The position numbers were made by a program, and so were the translations under genes. Below the pieces are notes generated by a model. The model saw only the letters and a list, made by a program, of their open reading frames with translations. It searched no databases and had not been told where the DNA came from. A stretch of 27,676 nucleotides of DNA from Oscillospiraceae bacterium (GTDB lineage: Bacteria > Bacillota > Clostridia > Oscillospirales > Ruminococcaceae): contig JAHZBJ010000002.1 of NCBI GenBank assembly GCA_019423445.1, forward strand, positions 2,164 to 29,839, in the 5' to 3' direction. Of the stretch, positions 16,091-23,775 are shown in pieces. The first letter of the stretch is position 1. Every line of letters begins with the position of its first letter.

Positions 16091-17116
16091 TTATTCCTCA
16101 GGGGGGATTCCCAGCTTCTTCAGCAGGGCCTCCAGCACCTCCCCGGTAAACTCCGGGGGACGCATGGCGCCATGCTCCCCCAAGAAGCTCCCCGGCAGGG
16201 ACCAGTAGTCCCCATAGGCCGCCTGGAGCATGGCATCCCAGTCCCGGGGAACGGGCTGGGGCGCCCCCTCGAACTCCAGCTCCCCCAGGGGAAAAACCCT
16301 GTGGGCGGGCCAAAGCCCCGGCCAGTAGGTGAAGTGGCCGTCCAGCCCCAGGTAGAAGCAGTCTCCCTCCTCCTCCCTGGGAAGCGGCCCAAGGCTTCTT
16401 TCCAGGACTTCCGCCACCTTTGCCCGGTCCTCCGGGTCCCGGATGGGTTCCTCCCAGTAGTCCCGTTTCAGCCTCCGGGAAACCCGGGCCAGCTGCCGGG
16501 CAGCCTCCTCCAGACGGGGGCGCAGTTCCCTCCAGACCCGCTCCCGGTCCCCCTCGGAGACCCGGAGAAAGGCCAGGGGAAAGATATCCACCCAAAAGGG
16601 CCGTTCCATACCCCGGAACGTCACTTTATAGGTTTGCCACGCCCCGCACCCATAAACGGTCCTTCGGGTGGAAAAATATGGCTGCATTTCCAGGCGGGGG
16701 TGGTCCGCCAGAATCCTTTCCAGCCGGCGGAAGTCCCCCCAGGGCATGTAGAGGTCGATATCGTCGTCCCAGGGGATGAACCCCCTGTGGCGCACCGCCC
16801 CCAGAAGGGTCCCCGCCGCCAGACAGTAGGCGAGGCCGGATTCCCGGCAAAGGTCCCCCACCTCCCGGAGGATGGCCAGGTTCCCCAGCTGCGCCGCCCG
16901 GAGGGCCCCCTGGGCCCGGGGCATCTCCCGGAACACCCTGCGGCGAGTCTCCCCTGCCGTCTCCCCGGGCCGGGCCGCCTGGAGCCAGAACAGCCTCTCC
17001 TGGCGGTCCAGGAGCCGGGCTTCCATCCTCTTCTGCCCCTCCTCCACCCGGCGGAGGGTCCGGTAGACAGGGCTCAGCTTTTCGTACCAGTATTTCAGCT
17101 CCCTGGACATCCTCAT
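16091..17116 (-). CDS. LicD-family phosphotransferase
   Basis: A 341-residue protein with a coiled N-terminal helix region (about 1-65) and a complete LicD core: CLAAGTLLGAVRHRGF (98-113) followed by PWDDDID (115-121). LicD proteins attach phosphocholine or a similar group from a CDP donor to cell-surface carbohydrate. It is the second intact LicD domain in the operon; the LicC-like fusion at 995-2824 is the probable source of its donor. The start at 17116 is preferred because AAGGAGAGG sits 6-7 nt upstream. An ATG at 17176 overlapping the stop of the previous gene (ATGA) is possible and would add 20 residues. It is followed 19 bp later by ACP 1. Confidence 0.88.
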   Translation of the reverse strand: MRMSRELKYWYEKLSPVYRTLRRVEEGQKRMEARLLDRQERLFWLQAARPGETAGETRRRVFREMPRAQGALRAAQLGNLAILREVGDLCRESGLAYCLAAGTLLGAVRHRGFIPWDDDIDLYMPWGDFRRLERILADHPRLEMQPYFSTRRTVYGCGAWQTYKVTFRGMERPFWVDIFPLAFLRVSEGDRERVWRELRPRLEEAARQLARVSRRLKRDYWEEPIRDPEDRAKVAEVLERSLGPLPREEEGDCFYLGLDGHFTYWPGLWPAHRVFPLGELEFEGAPQPVPRDWDAMLQAAYGDYWSLPGSFLGEHGAMRPPEFTGEVLEALLKKLGIPPEE

Positions 17117-17172
17117 CCCTGCCCTCTCCTTTCTCCAGCGGACCCCCTCCGGTTGGGTCTCTGCCGCTTTTT

Positions 17173-18249
17173 TCATTCTCTTCCGTCAAGGCCGCCGGGA
17201 GAGGGGCCTCCATCTGTGGTTTCCCCCTGTGGTTTCGGGAGGGGCAGCGGCTCCCACCGGCTGCGCCGGTTCCGCCTTTTTTCATGTCCCGCGGCCGCCA
17301 GGGCCCCCAGGCGGAAGGCCCACCTCTCCTCCCGGAGAAGCAGCCACGCCTTGATCCCCCCCGCCTTGCCGGGATACCCCGCCAGGGCTTCTTTCCGGCG
17401 GAGCCGCAAAAACTCCAGAGCCTCGTGGATCTCCCCCCTCCGGCGCCGGAACTCCTCCGGGGAAGCCTGAGCGGCGGCCAGCCCCAGGGCGGAACACCCC
17501 ACCAGATAGCTCCCCATCAGCTCCGGCACCAGATCCGGGTCCTCCCCCGCGGCCTCCCGGAACCGCTCCCGGAAGGCCCTGCAGAGGGCCAGCTTCTCCC
17601 CAAGGGCCGGGGTGTGGGAAAGGCTGTCCGGGCGCTGGCGGTAGTAGTACTTGGGCTCCGGCAGCCGGAGGACGGCCCCCGCCCGGCGGAACAGCCGGTG
17701 GGTGAGAAGGATGTCCTCGAAGTTTTCCACCTCCGGGAACCGCAGCCCCTCATAGAGACTCCGCCGGGCCAGCTTATTCCAGAGCCAGTTTTTGATGATG
17801 TCGGCGTAAAGCTGCCGCCGGGCCTCTCCGGGGGGAAGGATCCCCTCCTCCCCGGGGGACACCGCCGCCGCCATTCCCCCCTGCACCAGGTAGCAGCCGC
17901 AGAACCCAAGGGCGCAGCCGGTGCGCAGAAGCCCTTCCATCAGGTATTCCACCATGTCCGGGGCGGCCCAGTCGTCGCTGTCCACCCAGGCGATATACTC
18001 CCCCCGGGCAGCTTCCAGACCGGCGTTTCTGGCCCTGGCCACCCCGCTGTTCTCCTGGTGGATCACCCGAACCTGAGGAAACCTGGCCCCATAGGCGTCG
18101 CAAAGGGCCCCGGCCCCGTCGGGGGAGCCGTCGTCCACCAGGATGATCTCCAAAGGTTCCCAGGTCTGGGCCAGCAGGCTTTCCACGCACTGCCTCAGAT
18201 ACGCCTCGGTTTTATACACCGGGACAATGACGCTTACCAAAGGATTCAC
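17173..18249 (-). CDS. Family 2 glycosyltransferase
   Basis: A 358-residue GT-A fold glycosyltransferase. It opens with VSVIVPVYKTEAYLRQCVES, carries DDGSPDG (38-44 region) for nucleotide-sugar binding and VDSDDW for the metal-binding DxD, then NWLWNKLARRSLY, a motif common to capsule and teichoic acid GT2 enzymes. It transfers one sugar from a nucleotide donor to the lipid-linked polymer on the cytoplasmic face; the sugar is unknown. The C-terminal tail from about residue 320 is basic and low-complexity and may touch the membrane. The GTG start overlaps the stop of the TagF-like gene as GTGA, so translation is probably coupled. Confidence 0.9.
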   Translation of the reverse strand: MNPLVSVIVPVYKTEAYLRQCVESLLAQTWEPLEIILVDDGSPDGAGALCDAYGARFPQVRVIHQENSGVARARNAGLEAARGEYIAWVDSDDWAAPDMVEYLMEGLLRTGCALGFCGCYLVQGGMAAAVSPGEEGILPPGEARRQLYADIIKNWLWNKLARRSLYEGLRFPEVENFEDILLTHRLFRRAGAVLRLPEPKYYYRQRPDSLSHTPALGEKLALCRAFRERFREAAGEDPDLVPELMGSYLVGCSALGLAAAQASPEEFRRRRGEIHEALEFLRLRRKEALAGYPGKAGGIKAWLLLREERWAFRLGALAAAGHEKRRNRRSRWEPLPLPKPQGETTDGGPSPGGLDGRE

Positions 18250-19442
18250 ACCTTCTCCTCCCCCTGTCCCAGTTCCAGGATGGCCCGGTAGTTCCGCTCA
18301 CAGTTTTCCCGGTCACGGAAGGCGAAAAACGCCTCCTGCCGCCGGCGGTATTCCTCCGGAAGGGAAAAGCCCCTCTCCGCCGCCCCCCTCAGCTCCCGGA
18401 GAAGGTCCTCCTCCCCGGTGCAGACCGGGCCGAAGCCGTCCCGGCGGTAGTCAAAGTACCCCTGGGGCAGGTGTCCCTGGCGGTACTCCTCCTGATCGAA
18501 CTGGTAGTACAGAACCGGCCGCCCCAGGTATGCAAAGTCCATGGCCACGCTGGAATAGTCGGTGATGAGAAGCTCCGACTCCCCCAAAAGGGTCTGGATA
18601 TCCGTCTCATCCCAGGCCGCCCGGGTGATCCGCCCGCCCCCGGCGGGGAATGCGTCCAGGTATCCCGCCATCTTCCTGTGGGGGCAGAAAATCAGGGTCA
18701 GATCCCTCTCCTCCAGCAGAGCCGCCAGCCGGGGGTCCTCCAGAAAGGACCTCCAGGCCCGACAGTAATGGGTTTCTAGGAAGGCCGCCGGATCTCCCTC
18801 CGGGCATCGGTAAAAGATGTAGTCCCGCCAGGTGGGGACCACCGCCACCTGGCGGGGTTTCACCCGGCCTTCCCCCAGGGTGTCGTACCTGCAGAAACCC
18901 AGTTTCTGTACCGCTCCAGTGGGGTACCCGAACCGCTCCAGAACAAAGCGGTACTCTGGATTGGCGGCACAGACGAAAAGGCGCATCCGGGTGTCCTGCC
19001 AGTGGAGATAGGGGACGTCGTCCTTGGTGACGCCGTGCTGCAGAAAGACCCGGCAGTTCCGCAGCAGCCCCAGCTTCACCTCCAGGAGGTAGCAGACTGC
19101 GGCGTTGGGCTTGCCCCCTTTCTGGGTGCTGATGTTCCGCTGGGCCGCAAGGTAGAGGACCCAGTGGCGGAAGCTGCCGTATTCCACCGTTTCCCCCAGC
19201 GCCACCGCCTTCCCCCAATCCCGGGAGGAGGAGCGGATGGCGTAGACGGCGTCCTGTTCCGGATGGCGTTCCCGGAGATAACGGAACAGGGCCCAGGCGT
19301 TGTCCCGGGCCTCCTCCCCCGTTTCGCAGAGGAGCCACAGGCGGGGCCGCCTGCGGCGGCACACCGCCGCCACCGGGAGGGCCGCCAGAAACAAAAAAGG
19401 TGGAGGATATCCCCCAGGCGCACCCGCCGGAGCTTTTCCCAA
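18246..19442 (-). CDS. TagF/TagB-like CDP-glycerol glycerophosphotransferase (apparent frameshift near N terminus)
   Basis: The body is a clear Glyphos_transf protein: RLWLLCETGEEARDN, ISTQKGGKPNAAVC, FLQHGVTKDDVPYLH, CPHRKM, and the catalytic region LLITDYSSVAMDFAYLGRPV followed by YYQFDQEEY. These enzymes add glycerol-phosphate or ribitol-phosphate from a CDP donor to teichoic acid or capsule. The N terminus is abnormal. The in-frame start is only a TTG at 19442 with no usable ribosome site, followed by a Gly/Pro-rich stretch. In the neighbouring frame, HHSLWEKLRRVRLGDILHLF (19400-19453) matches the usual basic N-terminal helix, and inserting one T in the T6 run (19393-19398) joins it to FLFLAALPVAAV. 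There the strong GAGGAGGGGAGG ribosome site is followed by ATC (19454-19456) rather than ATG. It is either a damaged gene, a sequencing indel or slippage-dependent expression. Confidence 0.85.
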   Translation of the reverse strand: MGKAPAGAPGGYPPPFLFLAALPVAAVCRRRRPRLWLLCETGEEARDNAWALFRYLRERHPEQDAVYAIRSSSRDWGKAVALGETVEYGSFRHWVLYLAAQRNISTQKGGKPNAAVCYLLEVKLGLLRNCRVFLQHGVTKDDVPYLHWQDTRMRLFVCAANPEYRFVLERFGYPTGAVQKLGFCRYDTLGEGRVKPRQVAVVPTWRDYIFYRCPEGDPAAFLETHYCRAWRSFLEDPRLAALLEERDLTLIFCPHRKMAGYLDAFPAGGGRITRAAWDETDIQTLLGESELLITDYSSVAMDFAYLGRPVLYYQFDQEEYRQGHLPQGYFDYRRDGFGPVCTGEEDLLRELRGAAERGFSLPEEYRRRQEAFFAFRDRENCERNYRAILELGQGEEKV

Positions 19443-19494
19443 AGGCTGTGATGGATGGTCCTCCCCTCCTCTTTCCCGGTTTCCCGCGGCGGCC

Positions 19495-20217
19495 TCAGCC
19501 CATCTGCCGGCTGTAGGCCTCCAGCACTTCTTTCGTCTCCCCCAGCATCCGCACCGTCCCCTTCTCCATCCACATCACCCGGCTGCACAGCTCCCGGATG
19601 GTGGCCATGGCGTGGGAGACGATAATCACCGTCCTGTCGTCGCCGCTGATGAGCTCCTTCATTTTGGCGAAACTCTTTTTGTTGAACCTGGCGTCCCCGA
19701 CGCTGAGGACCTCGTCGATGAGGATGATATCCGTTTCCAGGATGACGGTGATGGCAAAGGCCAGCTTGGAATACATTCCGCTGGAATAGGTTTTCACCGG
19801 TTTTTCAATAAACTCCCCCAGCTCGGAAAACTGGATGATGCTGTCCATCCGCTTCTGGATCTCCTCCAGGGAAAAGCCCAGGAGCAGCCCCGCCAGGACG
19901 ATGTTGTCCCGCCCGGAAAGCCGGGGCTGGAACCCCACCCCGATGGCCAGAAGGGAGACGGAGTTGCCGAAGGTCTCGATGCTCCCCTGGTCAGGGGAAA
20001 AGATCCCGGCGATGGTGCGCAGGAGGGTGGACTTGCCGCTGCCGTTGGATCCCACCACCCCCAGGATCTCCCCCCGCTCCACCTGGAAGGAGATCCCCCG
20101 GAGAGCCTCATACCGGGAGCTGCGCTTCCCCTCGGCCCGGGAAAGCCCTTTCACCGAAACCGGGTTGATGGTGCGGTAGCTCATATGCACATCTTTTACA
20201 TCAATTGCCAATGCCAT
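19495..20217 (-). CDS. ABC exporter ATP-binding subunit (TagH/Wzt type)
   Basis: A 240-residue nucleotide-binding protein with Walker A GSNGSGKST (56-64), signature TYSSGM, Walker B DIILIDEVLSVGD and the switch His in VIIVSHAM. The GDARFNKKSFAKM segment and the N-terminal insertion before Walker A are typical of teichoic-acid and O-polysaccharide exporters. With the permease encoded just upstream it drives flipping of the lipid-linked polymer across the membrane. The C-terminal carbohydrate-binding extension of Wzt and of long TagH proteins is absent, as in simple TagH-type NBDs. The ATG overlaps the permease stop by one base (TAATG). The stop is 38 bp before the ribosome-site/ATC position of the TagF-like gene. 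Confidence 0.93.
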   Translation of the reverse strand: MALAIDVKDVHMSYRTINPVSVKGLSRAEGKRSSRYEALRGISFQVERGEILGVVGSNGSGKSTLLRTIAGIFSPDQGSIETFGNSVSLLAIGVGFQPRLSGRDNIVLAGLLLGFSLEEIQKRMDSIIQFSELGEFIEKPVKTYSSGMYSKLAFAITVILETDIILIDEVLSVGDARFNKKSFAKMKELISGDDRTVIIVSHAMATIRELCSRVMWMEKGTVRMLGETKEVLEAYSRQMG

Positions 20218-20996
20218 TAAAGCACCTTCCCGTAGCTGTTTTCATATCGGTAGACCATAGCGGTGCCCCCGGCGGCCGCCAGAAGGGCCGCCGCCGTCCA
20301 CCCCAGGAGATACCCCCAGTCCGGGCCTGTCCGGTAGAGGATGGCGCCCCGGCACCCCTGCATCACCAGGGCCACCGGGTTCAGGGTGATGAGCCACCGG
20401 TTGTAGGGGGCCGGAACCATGGTGGTGATGTCGTAAAACACCCCCGAAAAGTAGAACATCAGCTTCAGCAGCACTGTGGAAACGTTCTGCAGGTCCTCAA
20501 TAAACACTCCCAGGTGGAGGCACCAGCTCCCCGCGGCAAAGACCAGCAGGAACAGCAGGACCAGATGGGGCAACAGCCAGAGGATCTGCCAGGTGAAATC
20601 CACCCCAAACAGCAGCATCATCCCCAGGATCAGGAGGAAGGTGATGAGCATCTTCACGCCGTTCACCGCCATCCGCTGAAGAAGGAGGATCTGTTTGGGC
20701 AGATACACCCTGGTGATGATACCCCGGTTGGCTTTGAGGAGGGACACCGACTGGACCAAATTTTTTTCAAAGAAGTTCCACACCGCAAGGCCGATAAAAA
20801 CAAAGATGGGGAAATACTGGATCTGGGTCCGAAACACCACCTGGGCCACAAAGGTGTAGACCAGCATAAACAGCAGCGGGTCCAGCACCCACCAGGCCCA
20901 GCTCAGGTAGGACCCCGCCACCTCCGACCTGAGGATGGCCCCGGCGGAATAGGTGATATAGCGGTGGTATTTCTTTAAGTCCCTGAAAAATCTCAC
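20217..20996 (-). CDS. ABC-2 type polymer export permease (TagG/Wzm type)
   Basis: A 259-residue membrane protein with about six hydrophobic segments and the ABC-2 hallmarks: the interface helix RSEVAGSYLSWAWWVLDPLLFMLVYTF, the FEKNLVQSVSLLKANRGIITRVYLPKQ loop, and LNPVALVMQGCRGAILY near the end. Together with the ATPase it exports undecaprenyl-linked teichoic acid or polysaccharide. The start is GTG at 20996 with AAGGG 6 nt upstream. It is preceded by a 180-bp gene-free gap, so an internal promoter is possible, though no good sigma-70 match was found. Confidence 0.92.
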   Translation of the reverse strand: MRFFRDLKKYHRYITYSAGAILRSEVAGSYLSWAWWVLDPLLFMLVYTFVAQVVFRTQIQYFPIFVFIGLAVWNFFEKNLVQSVSLLKANRGIITRVYLPKQILLLQRMAVNGVKMLITFLLILGMMLLFGVDFTWQILWLLPHLVLLFLLVFAAGSWCLHLGVFIEDLQNVSTVLLKLMFYFSGVFYDITTMVPAPYNRWLITLNPVALVMQGCRGAILYRTGPDWGYLLGWTAAALLAAAGGTAMVYRYENSYGKVL

Positions 20997-21176
20997 AGGA
21001 AACCCTTCTTTCCTCTTTTCCGCCCCCGCCGGGAATGGAGGGGCCTTCTCTGGTAGTATGCCCCCTTCCTGTGGAAACTTCCCGTCCTCCTGCCGGAGCT
21101 TTCTCCGGGTTTCCTCCGCCGCATCTGAGCGTCCCGGGAGAATTTCCCACTTTTTCCCTTTTTCCTGGGGAAAACC
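20997..21176. other. 180-bp gene-free gap inside the polymer operon
   Basis: This is the only sizeable gap in the operon, between the first GT2 gene and the exporter genes. It contains a small hairpin (CCGGAG CTTT CTCCGG, 21093-21108) without a T run on either strand. No convincing -35/-10 pair is visible on the minus strand. It may be a leader or spacer; no coding sequence with good features was found. Confidence 0.4.
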
Positions 21177-22034
21177 TTATCCCCGGAGCTTTTTCTTCCC
21201 CTGGCTGTCCTCCGGAGAAGGCGGGCAGCCTGCCGGCGGGCGGAAGCAGTATCGGTGCTTCCAAAAAAGGTGGGCCAGACCCTTCAAATGCTCCCAGTTG
21301 ATCCGGCTGAACCGTTTCTTTCTGGAAAGGCGCTGCCAGTGGTGGAGGATCCGGGCCCCGGGACAGAAAACCACTTGCCGCCCCGCTTTCCAGACCCGGA
21401 GGCAGTACTCCGCATCCTCCGGGGCGTAAAAAATCTTTTCGTCCAGATATCCCGCCTCCCCCAACAGGGTCTTGGGGAAAAGCCAGCAGGCGGACATGAG
21501 ATATCCCACCGGGTAGGGTTCCGGAGAACCGTATCCCCGGGGCTTTTCCATGGCCTCCCCCAGGGCCTGGAAAAAAGGCAGGGGAATGGCTTTACAAAGT
21601 TTTTCCGGAAGGGTTGGAAGGTTCCGTCCCGACAGCTGCTCTTTCCCGTCCCCGGAAGCCATCCGGGGGCCCACCAATCCGTATCCGGGGTGGGCCTTCA
21701 GCTCCCGGAGAAGGGCTTCCATCGCCTCCCGGTTCACCTGGGTATCGCTGTCCAGAATGCAGACAAATTTCACCCCCGGTTCCACCAGGGCCAGCCCCTG
21801 GTTCCTGGCCACAGCGGTACCCAAATTTTCGGGATTCTCCACCACCTCCAGGGTGCAGTGGACGGGGCACCGGGCTTCCAGGCGTTTTAAAAGCTCCCGG
21901 GTGCCGTCCCGGGAGCCATTGTCCACCACGATGATCTGGGCCCCCAGGGAGGGGATCCCCCAGATGGAAGCCACACACGCTTCGATATACGCCCTGGAGT
22001 TCCAGGTGAGGATGACATAGGCGATCCGCTCCAA
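21177..22034 (-). CDS. Family 2 glycosyltransferase (rhamnosyltransferase-like)
   Basis: A 285-residue GT2 enzyme: IAYVILTWNSRAYIEACVASI at the N terminus, VVDNGSRDGT for nucleotide-sugar binding, ENPENLGTAVARNQGL, LDSDTQV as the DxD, and FYAPEDAEYCLRVWKAG, the acceptor-site ED motif found in WbbL-like transferases. It probably adds the second sugar to the lipid-linked first sugar; donor and linkage are unknown. The start is TTG at 22034, chosen because AAGGAGGG lies 7-8 nt upstream; longer versions run into the upstream gene. The gap to the sugar-phosphate transferase is 19 bp. Confidence 0.88.
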   Translation of the reverse strand: MERIAYVILTWNSRAYIEACVASIWGIPSLGAQIIVVDNGSRDGTRELLKRLEARCPVHCTLEVVENPENLGTAVARNQGLALVEPGVKFVCILDSDTQVNREAMEALLRELKAHPGYGLVGPRMASGDGKEQLSGRNLPTLPEKLCKAIPLPFFQALGEAMEKPRGYGSPEPYPVGYLMSACWLFPKTLLGEAGYLDEKIFYAPEDAEYCLRVWKAGRQVVFCPGARILHHWQRLSRKKRFSRINWEHLKGLAHLFWKHRYCFRPPAGCPPSPEDSQGKKKLRG

Positions 22035-22053
22035 CCGGCCGCCCTCCTTCCCA

Positions 22054-23481
22054 TTATGCCTGGCTGGTTTCCTTCTCCTCTTCCGTCCCTCCCAGGCTTT
22101 CGCTGTCATTGAACATAGAAAACGCCGTCATAGCCATGATCTTTACATCCAGAAGCAGGCTCCAGTTCTCTATGTAGTATAAGTCACATTTTATACGTTC
22201 TGTAATAGACGTATCCCCCCGCCAGCCCTTTACCTGGGCCCAACCGGTGATTCCGGGGCGGACCAGGTGTTTGAGCATATACATAGGGACCTCTTCCCGG
22301 AACTTCTCCACAAAATAGGGCAGCTCCGGCCGGGGACCCACAATACTCATATCCCCCCTGAGAACATTAAAAAGCTGAGGCAGCTCGTCGATGCTGAACT
22401 TCCGCAGAAAGGCCCCCACAGGGGTGCGGCGGGGGTCGGTGCGGGTGCTCCAGGCGGTTTTGTCCCGGCCGCTATTGTCCTGGCGCATGGAGCGGAACTT
22501 GTACATCACAAAGGTCCTGCGGCCCAGGCCAACCCGTTCCTGCCGGTACAGCACCGGCCCGGGGGAAGTAACCTTTACCAGAACCGCCACCGCCAGCATC
22601 AGGGGAGAAAGAACCACCAGGGCCACAGAGGCGATGACAAGATCCAGCAGCCGCTTCAAAACCCGGTTCAGGGCCTCATCCAAGGGGATGTGCCGCAGGT
22701 TTACCAGGGGCATCCCCTGAATCTCCTCCACATAGGGCTTTGCCGGAAGATAGCGGCAGTAGACCGGGAGGAGGCTGGACTTGACTCCGTATTTTTCACA
22801 AATCTCCAGCAGGTGCTGAAGCTGGGGATACTGCTGGTACTGCAGACAGAACACCACCTCGTCGGGAGTATGGCAGGCCAGGTATTTTTCCAGATCCTGG
22901 ATCCGCCCGGCCCTGGGGATAAAGGACAGCTTTTCACTGGGTTCCCCCTCCCCCAGGTAGGCGTCGATATAACAGCCCAGGCTCTTGTTGGAAATGAGGC
23001 GGCCGCAGAATTCCTCCGCCATATCATTCCACCCCACCACCAAAAAATGCTTCAACTTGCGTCCCCTTGCCCGCATCCACCGGAGGGTACGCCGGAGGAG
23101 GTACCGCATCAGACCGCTCCCCACTGTGTTCAAAACAAAAAACAGCCCCAGCACCATCCGGGACAGATGAACCTCCCGGCTCAGGAAGGCCAGCATCAGG
23201 ACAGCCCCCAGCCCCACCAGGCTGGCCTGGATGATCTTCCCCCCCTCCACCAGGAATCCCCGGTAGCGGAAGGAATCATGAAGGCCGAAGCCCCGGTAGA
23301 TCAGGAGAAACGCCGGGATCACCGCCGGCAGCAGCCGCCAGTAGGCCCCGATCCCCAGATGGAAGCCCTCTCCGTAGTTCCAGAAGCGGAGGTAATAGGC
23401 GCATGTCATTGCTGCAGCACAAACTACGGCGTCCAGCAGGATCAATACCCAATTAAGGATCTTCTGATTGGCTTTGATCAT
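22054..23481 (-). CDS. Polyprenyl-phosphate sugar-1-phosphate transferase (WbaP/EPS initiating enzyme)
   Basis: A 475-residue polyisoprenyl-phosphate hexose-1-phosphate transferase. Four N-terminal membrane helices (about residues 10-120) are followed by a Rossmann-like cytosolic domain (FLVVGWNDMAEEF). The catalytic phosphoglycosyl-transferase domain carries KRLLDLVIASVALVVLSPLM, GPVLYRQERVG, MYKFRSMR, FSIDELPQLFNVLRGDMS, VGPRPE and RPGITGWAQVKG. It transfers sugar-1-phosphate from a UDP-sugar to undecaprenyl phosphate, the first step of polymer synthesis. ATG at 23481 is chosen; the frame is open to 23772, but that stretch contains the promoter and hairpin. The ribosome site is weak (AAAGGG, about 10 nt away). 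First gene of the operon, about 50 nt after the predicted transcription start. A TagO-type start would be expected for classical wall teichoic acid, so this is a hybrid arrangement. Confidence 0.93.
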   Translation of the reverse strand: MIKANQKILNWVLILLDAVVCAAAMTCAYYLRFWNYGEGFHLGIGAYWRLLPAVIPAFLLIYRGFGLHDSFRYRGFLVEGGKIIQASLVGLGAVLMLAFLSREVHLSRMVLGLFFVLNTVGSGLMRYLLRRTLRWMRARGRKLKHFLVVGWNDMAEEFCGRLISNKSLGCYIDAYLGEGEPSEKLSFIPRAGRIQDLEKYLACHTPDEVVFCLQYQQYPQLQHLLEICEKYGVKSSLLPVYCRYLPAKPYVEEIQGMPLVNLRHIPLDEALNRVLKRLLDLVIASVALVVLSPLMLAVAVLVKVTSPGPVLYRQERVGLGRRTFVMYKFRSMRQDNSGRDKTAWSTRTDPRRTPVGAFLRKFSIDELPQLFNVLRGDMSIVGPRPELPYFVEKFREEVPMYMLKHLVRPGITGWAQVKGWRGDTSITERIKCDLYYIENWSLLLDVKIMAMTAFSMFNDSESLGGTEEEKETSQA

Positions 23482-23537
23482 GTAGGAGAAACCCTTTCTT
23501 CGTATTCTTCTGCAACAAAACAATGCTGTTTGTATAT

Positions 23538-23566
23538 ATTCTACAATGTATAGTCCTTTTTGTAAA
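23538..23566 (-). promoter_or_regulatory. Sigma-70 type promoter of the polymer operon
   Basis: Reading the minus strand, -35 TTTACA (23566-23561), a 17-bp spacer and -10 TAGAAT (23543-23538) match the vegetative consensus at 5 of 6 positions each. The predicted start near 23531 gives a leader of about 50 nt before the ATG at 23481. The surrounding A/T-rich DNA contrasts with the GC-rich genes. No riboswitch or attenuator is visible in the leader. Confidence 0.82.
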
Positions 23567-23615
23567 TGCAAAATTGGCTTTTTCCACAAATTCCCGGATG
23601 CACCTCCCAGAAGCC

Positions 23616-23652
23616 CCAGGAAGCGGCCGCCATTTAGGCGGCCGCTTCCTGG
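23616..23652. repeat. Perfect 16-bp inverted repeat upstream of the operon promoter
   Basis: CCAGGAAGCGGCCGCC and its exact complement flank a 5-nt ATTTA loop, forming a very stable GC-rich hairpin. On the plus strand it is followed by TGCTCTTTTT, an imperfect terminator tail; on the minus strand there is no T run. It lies upstream of the -35 element, so it is not in the operon transcript. It could block antisense or read-through transcription, or be a protein-binding palindrome. Confidence 0.75.
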
Positions 23653-23728
23653 TGCTCTTTTTCCACCACCCCCTCCCCCCTTGGGGAAAAAATTTCCGGA
23701 AACCAGCGGTTCCCATGGAAAAACATAT

Positions 23729-23760
23729 AAAAAAGGCCCGCTTTGGTGCGGGCCTTTTTT
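23729..23760. terminator. Rho-independent terminator of the symporter operon (bidirectional)
   Basis: GGCCCGC / GCGGGCC arms around TTTGGT, flanked by A6 and T6, form a classic terminator in either orientation. On the minus strand it begins 16 nt after the symporter stop at 23776 and separates that operon from the polymer operon downstream. Confidence 0.92.
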
Positions 23761-23775
23761 GTGTTGGACCAAGAT

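Noticed and set aside
560..17470. Very long open frames on the plus strand (for example 560-2866, 5814-7961, 11096-14254 and 15053-17470)
   Set aside because: They lie antisense to genes with clear domains, contain low-complexity Pro/Gly/His/Gln-rich text without motifs, and arise from strong GC bias at third codon positions.
19393..19398. Calling the T6 tract a phase-variation switch
   Set aside because: Six bases is short for slipped-strand switching, and population data are not available; reported only as a possible frameshift.
20997..21176. Internal promoter for the exporter genes
   Set aside because: Several T- or A-rich hexamers exist, but no -35/-10 pair with 16-18 bp spacing was convincing.
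23616..23652. Terminator of the minus-strand symporter operon
   Set aside because: It has no T run on the minus strand, and a proper terminator already occurs at 23729-23760.
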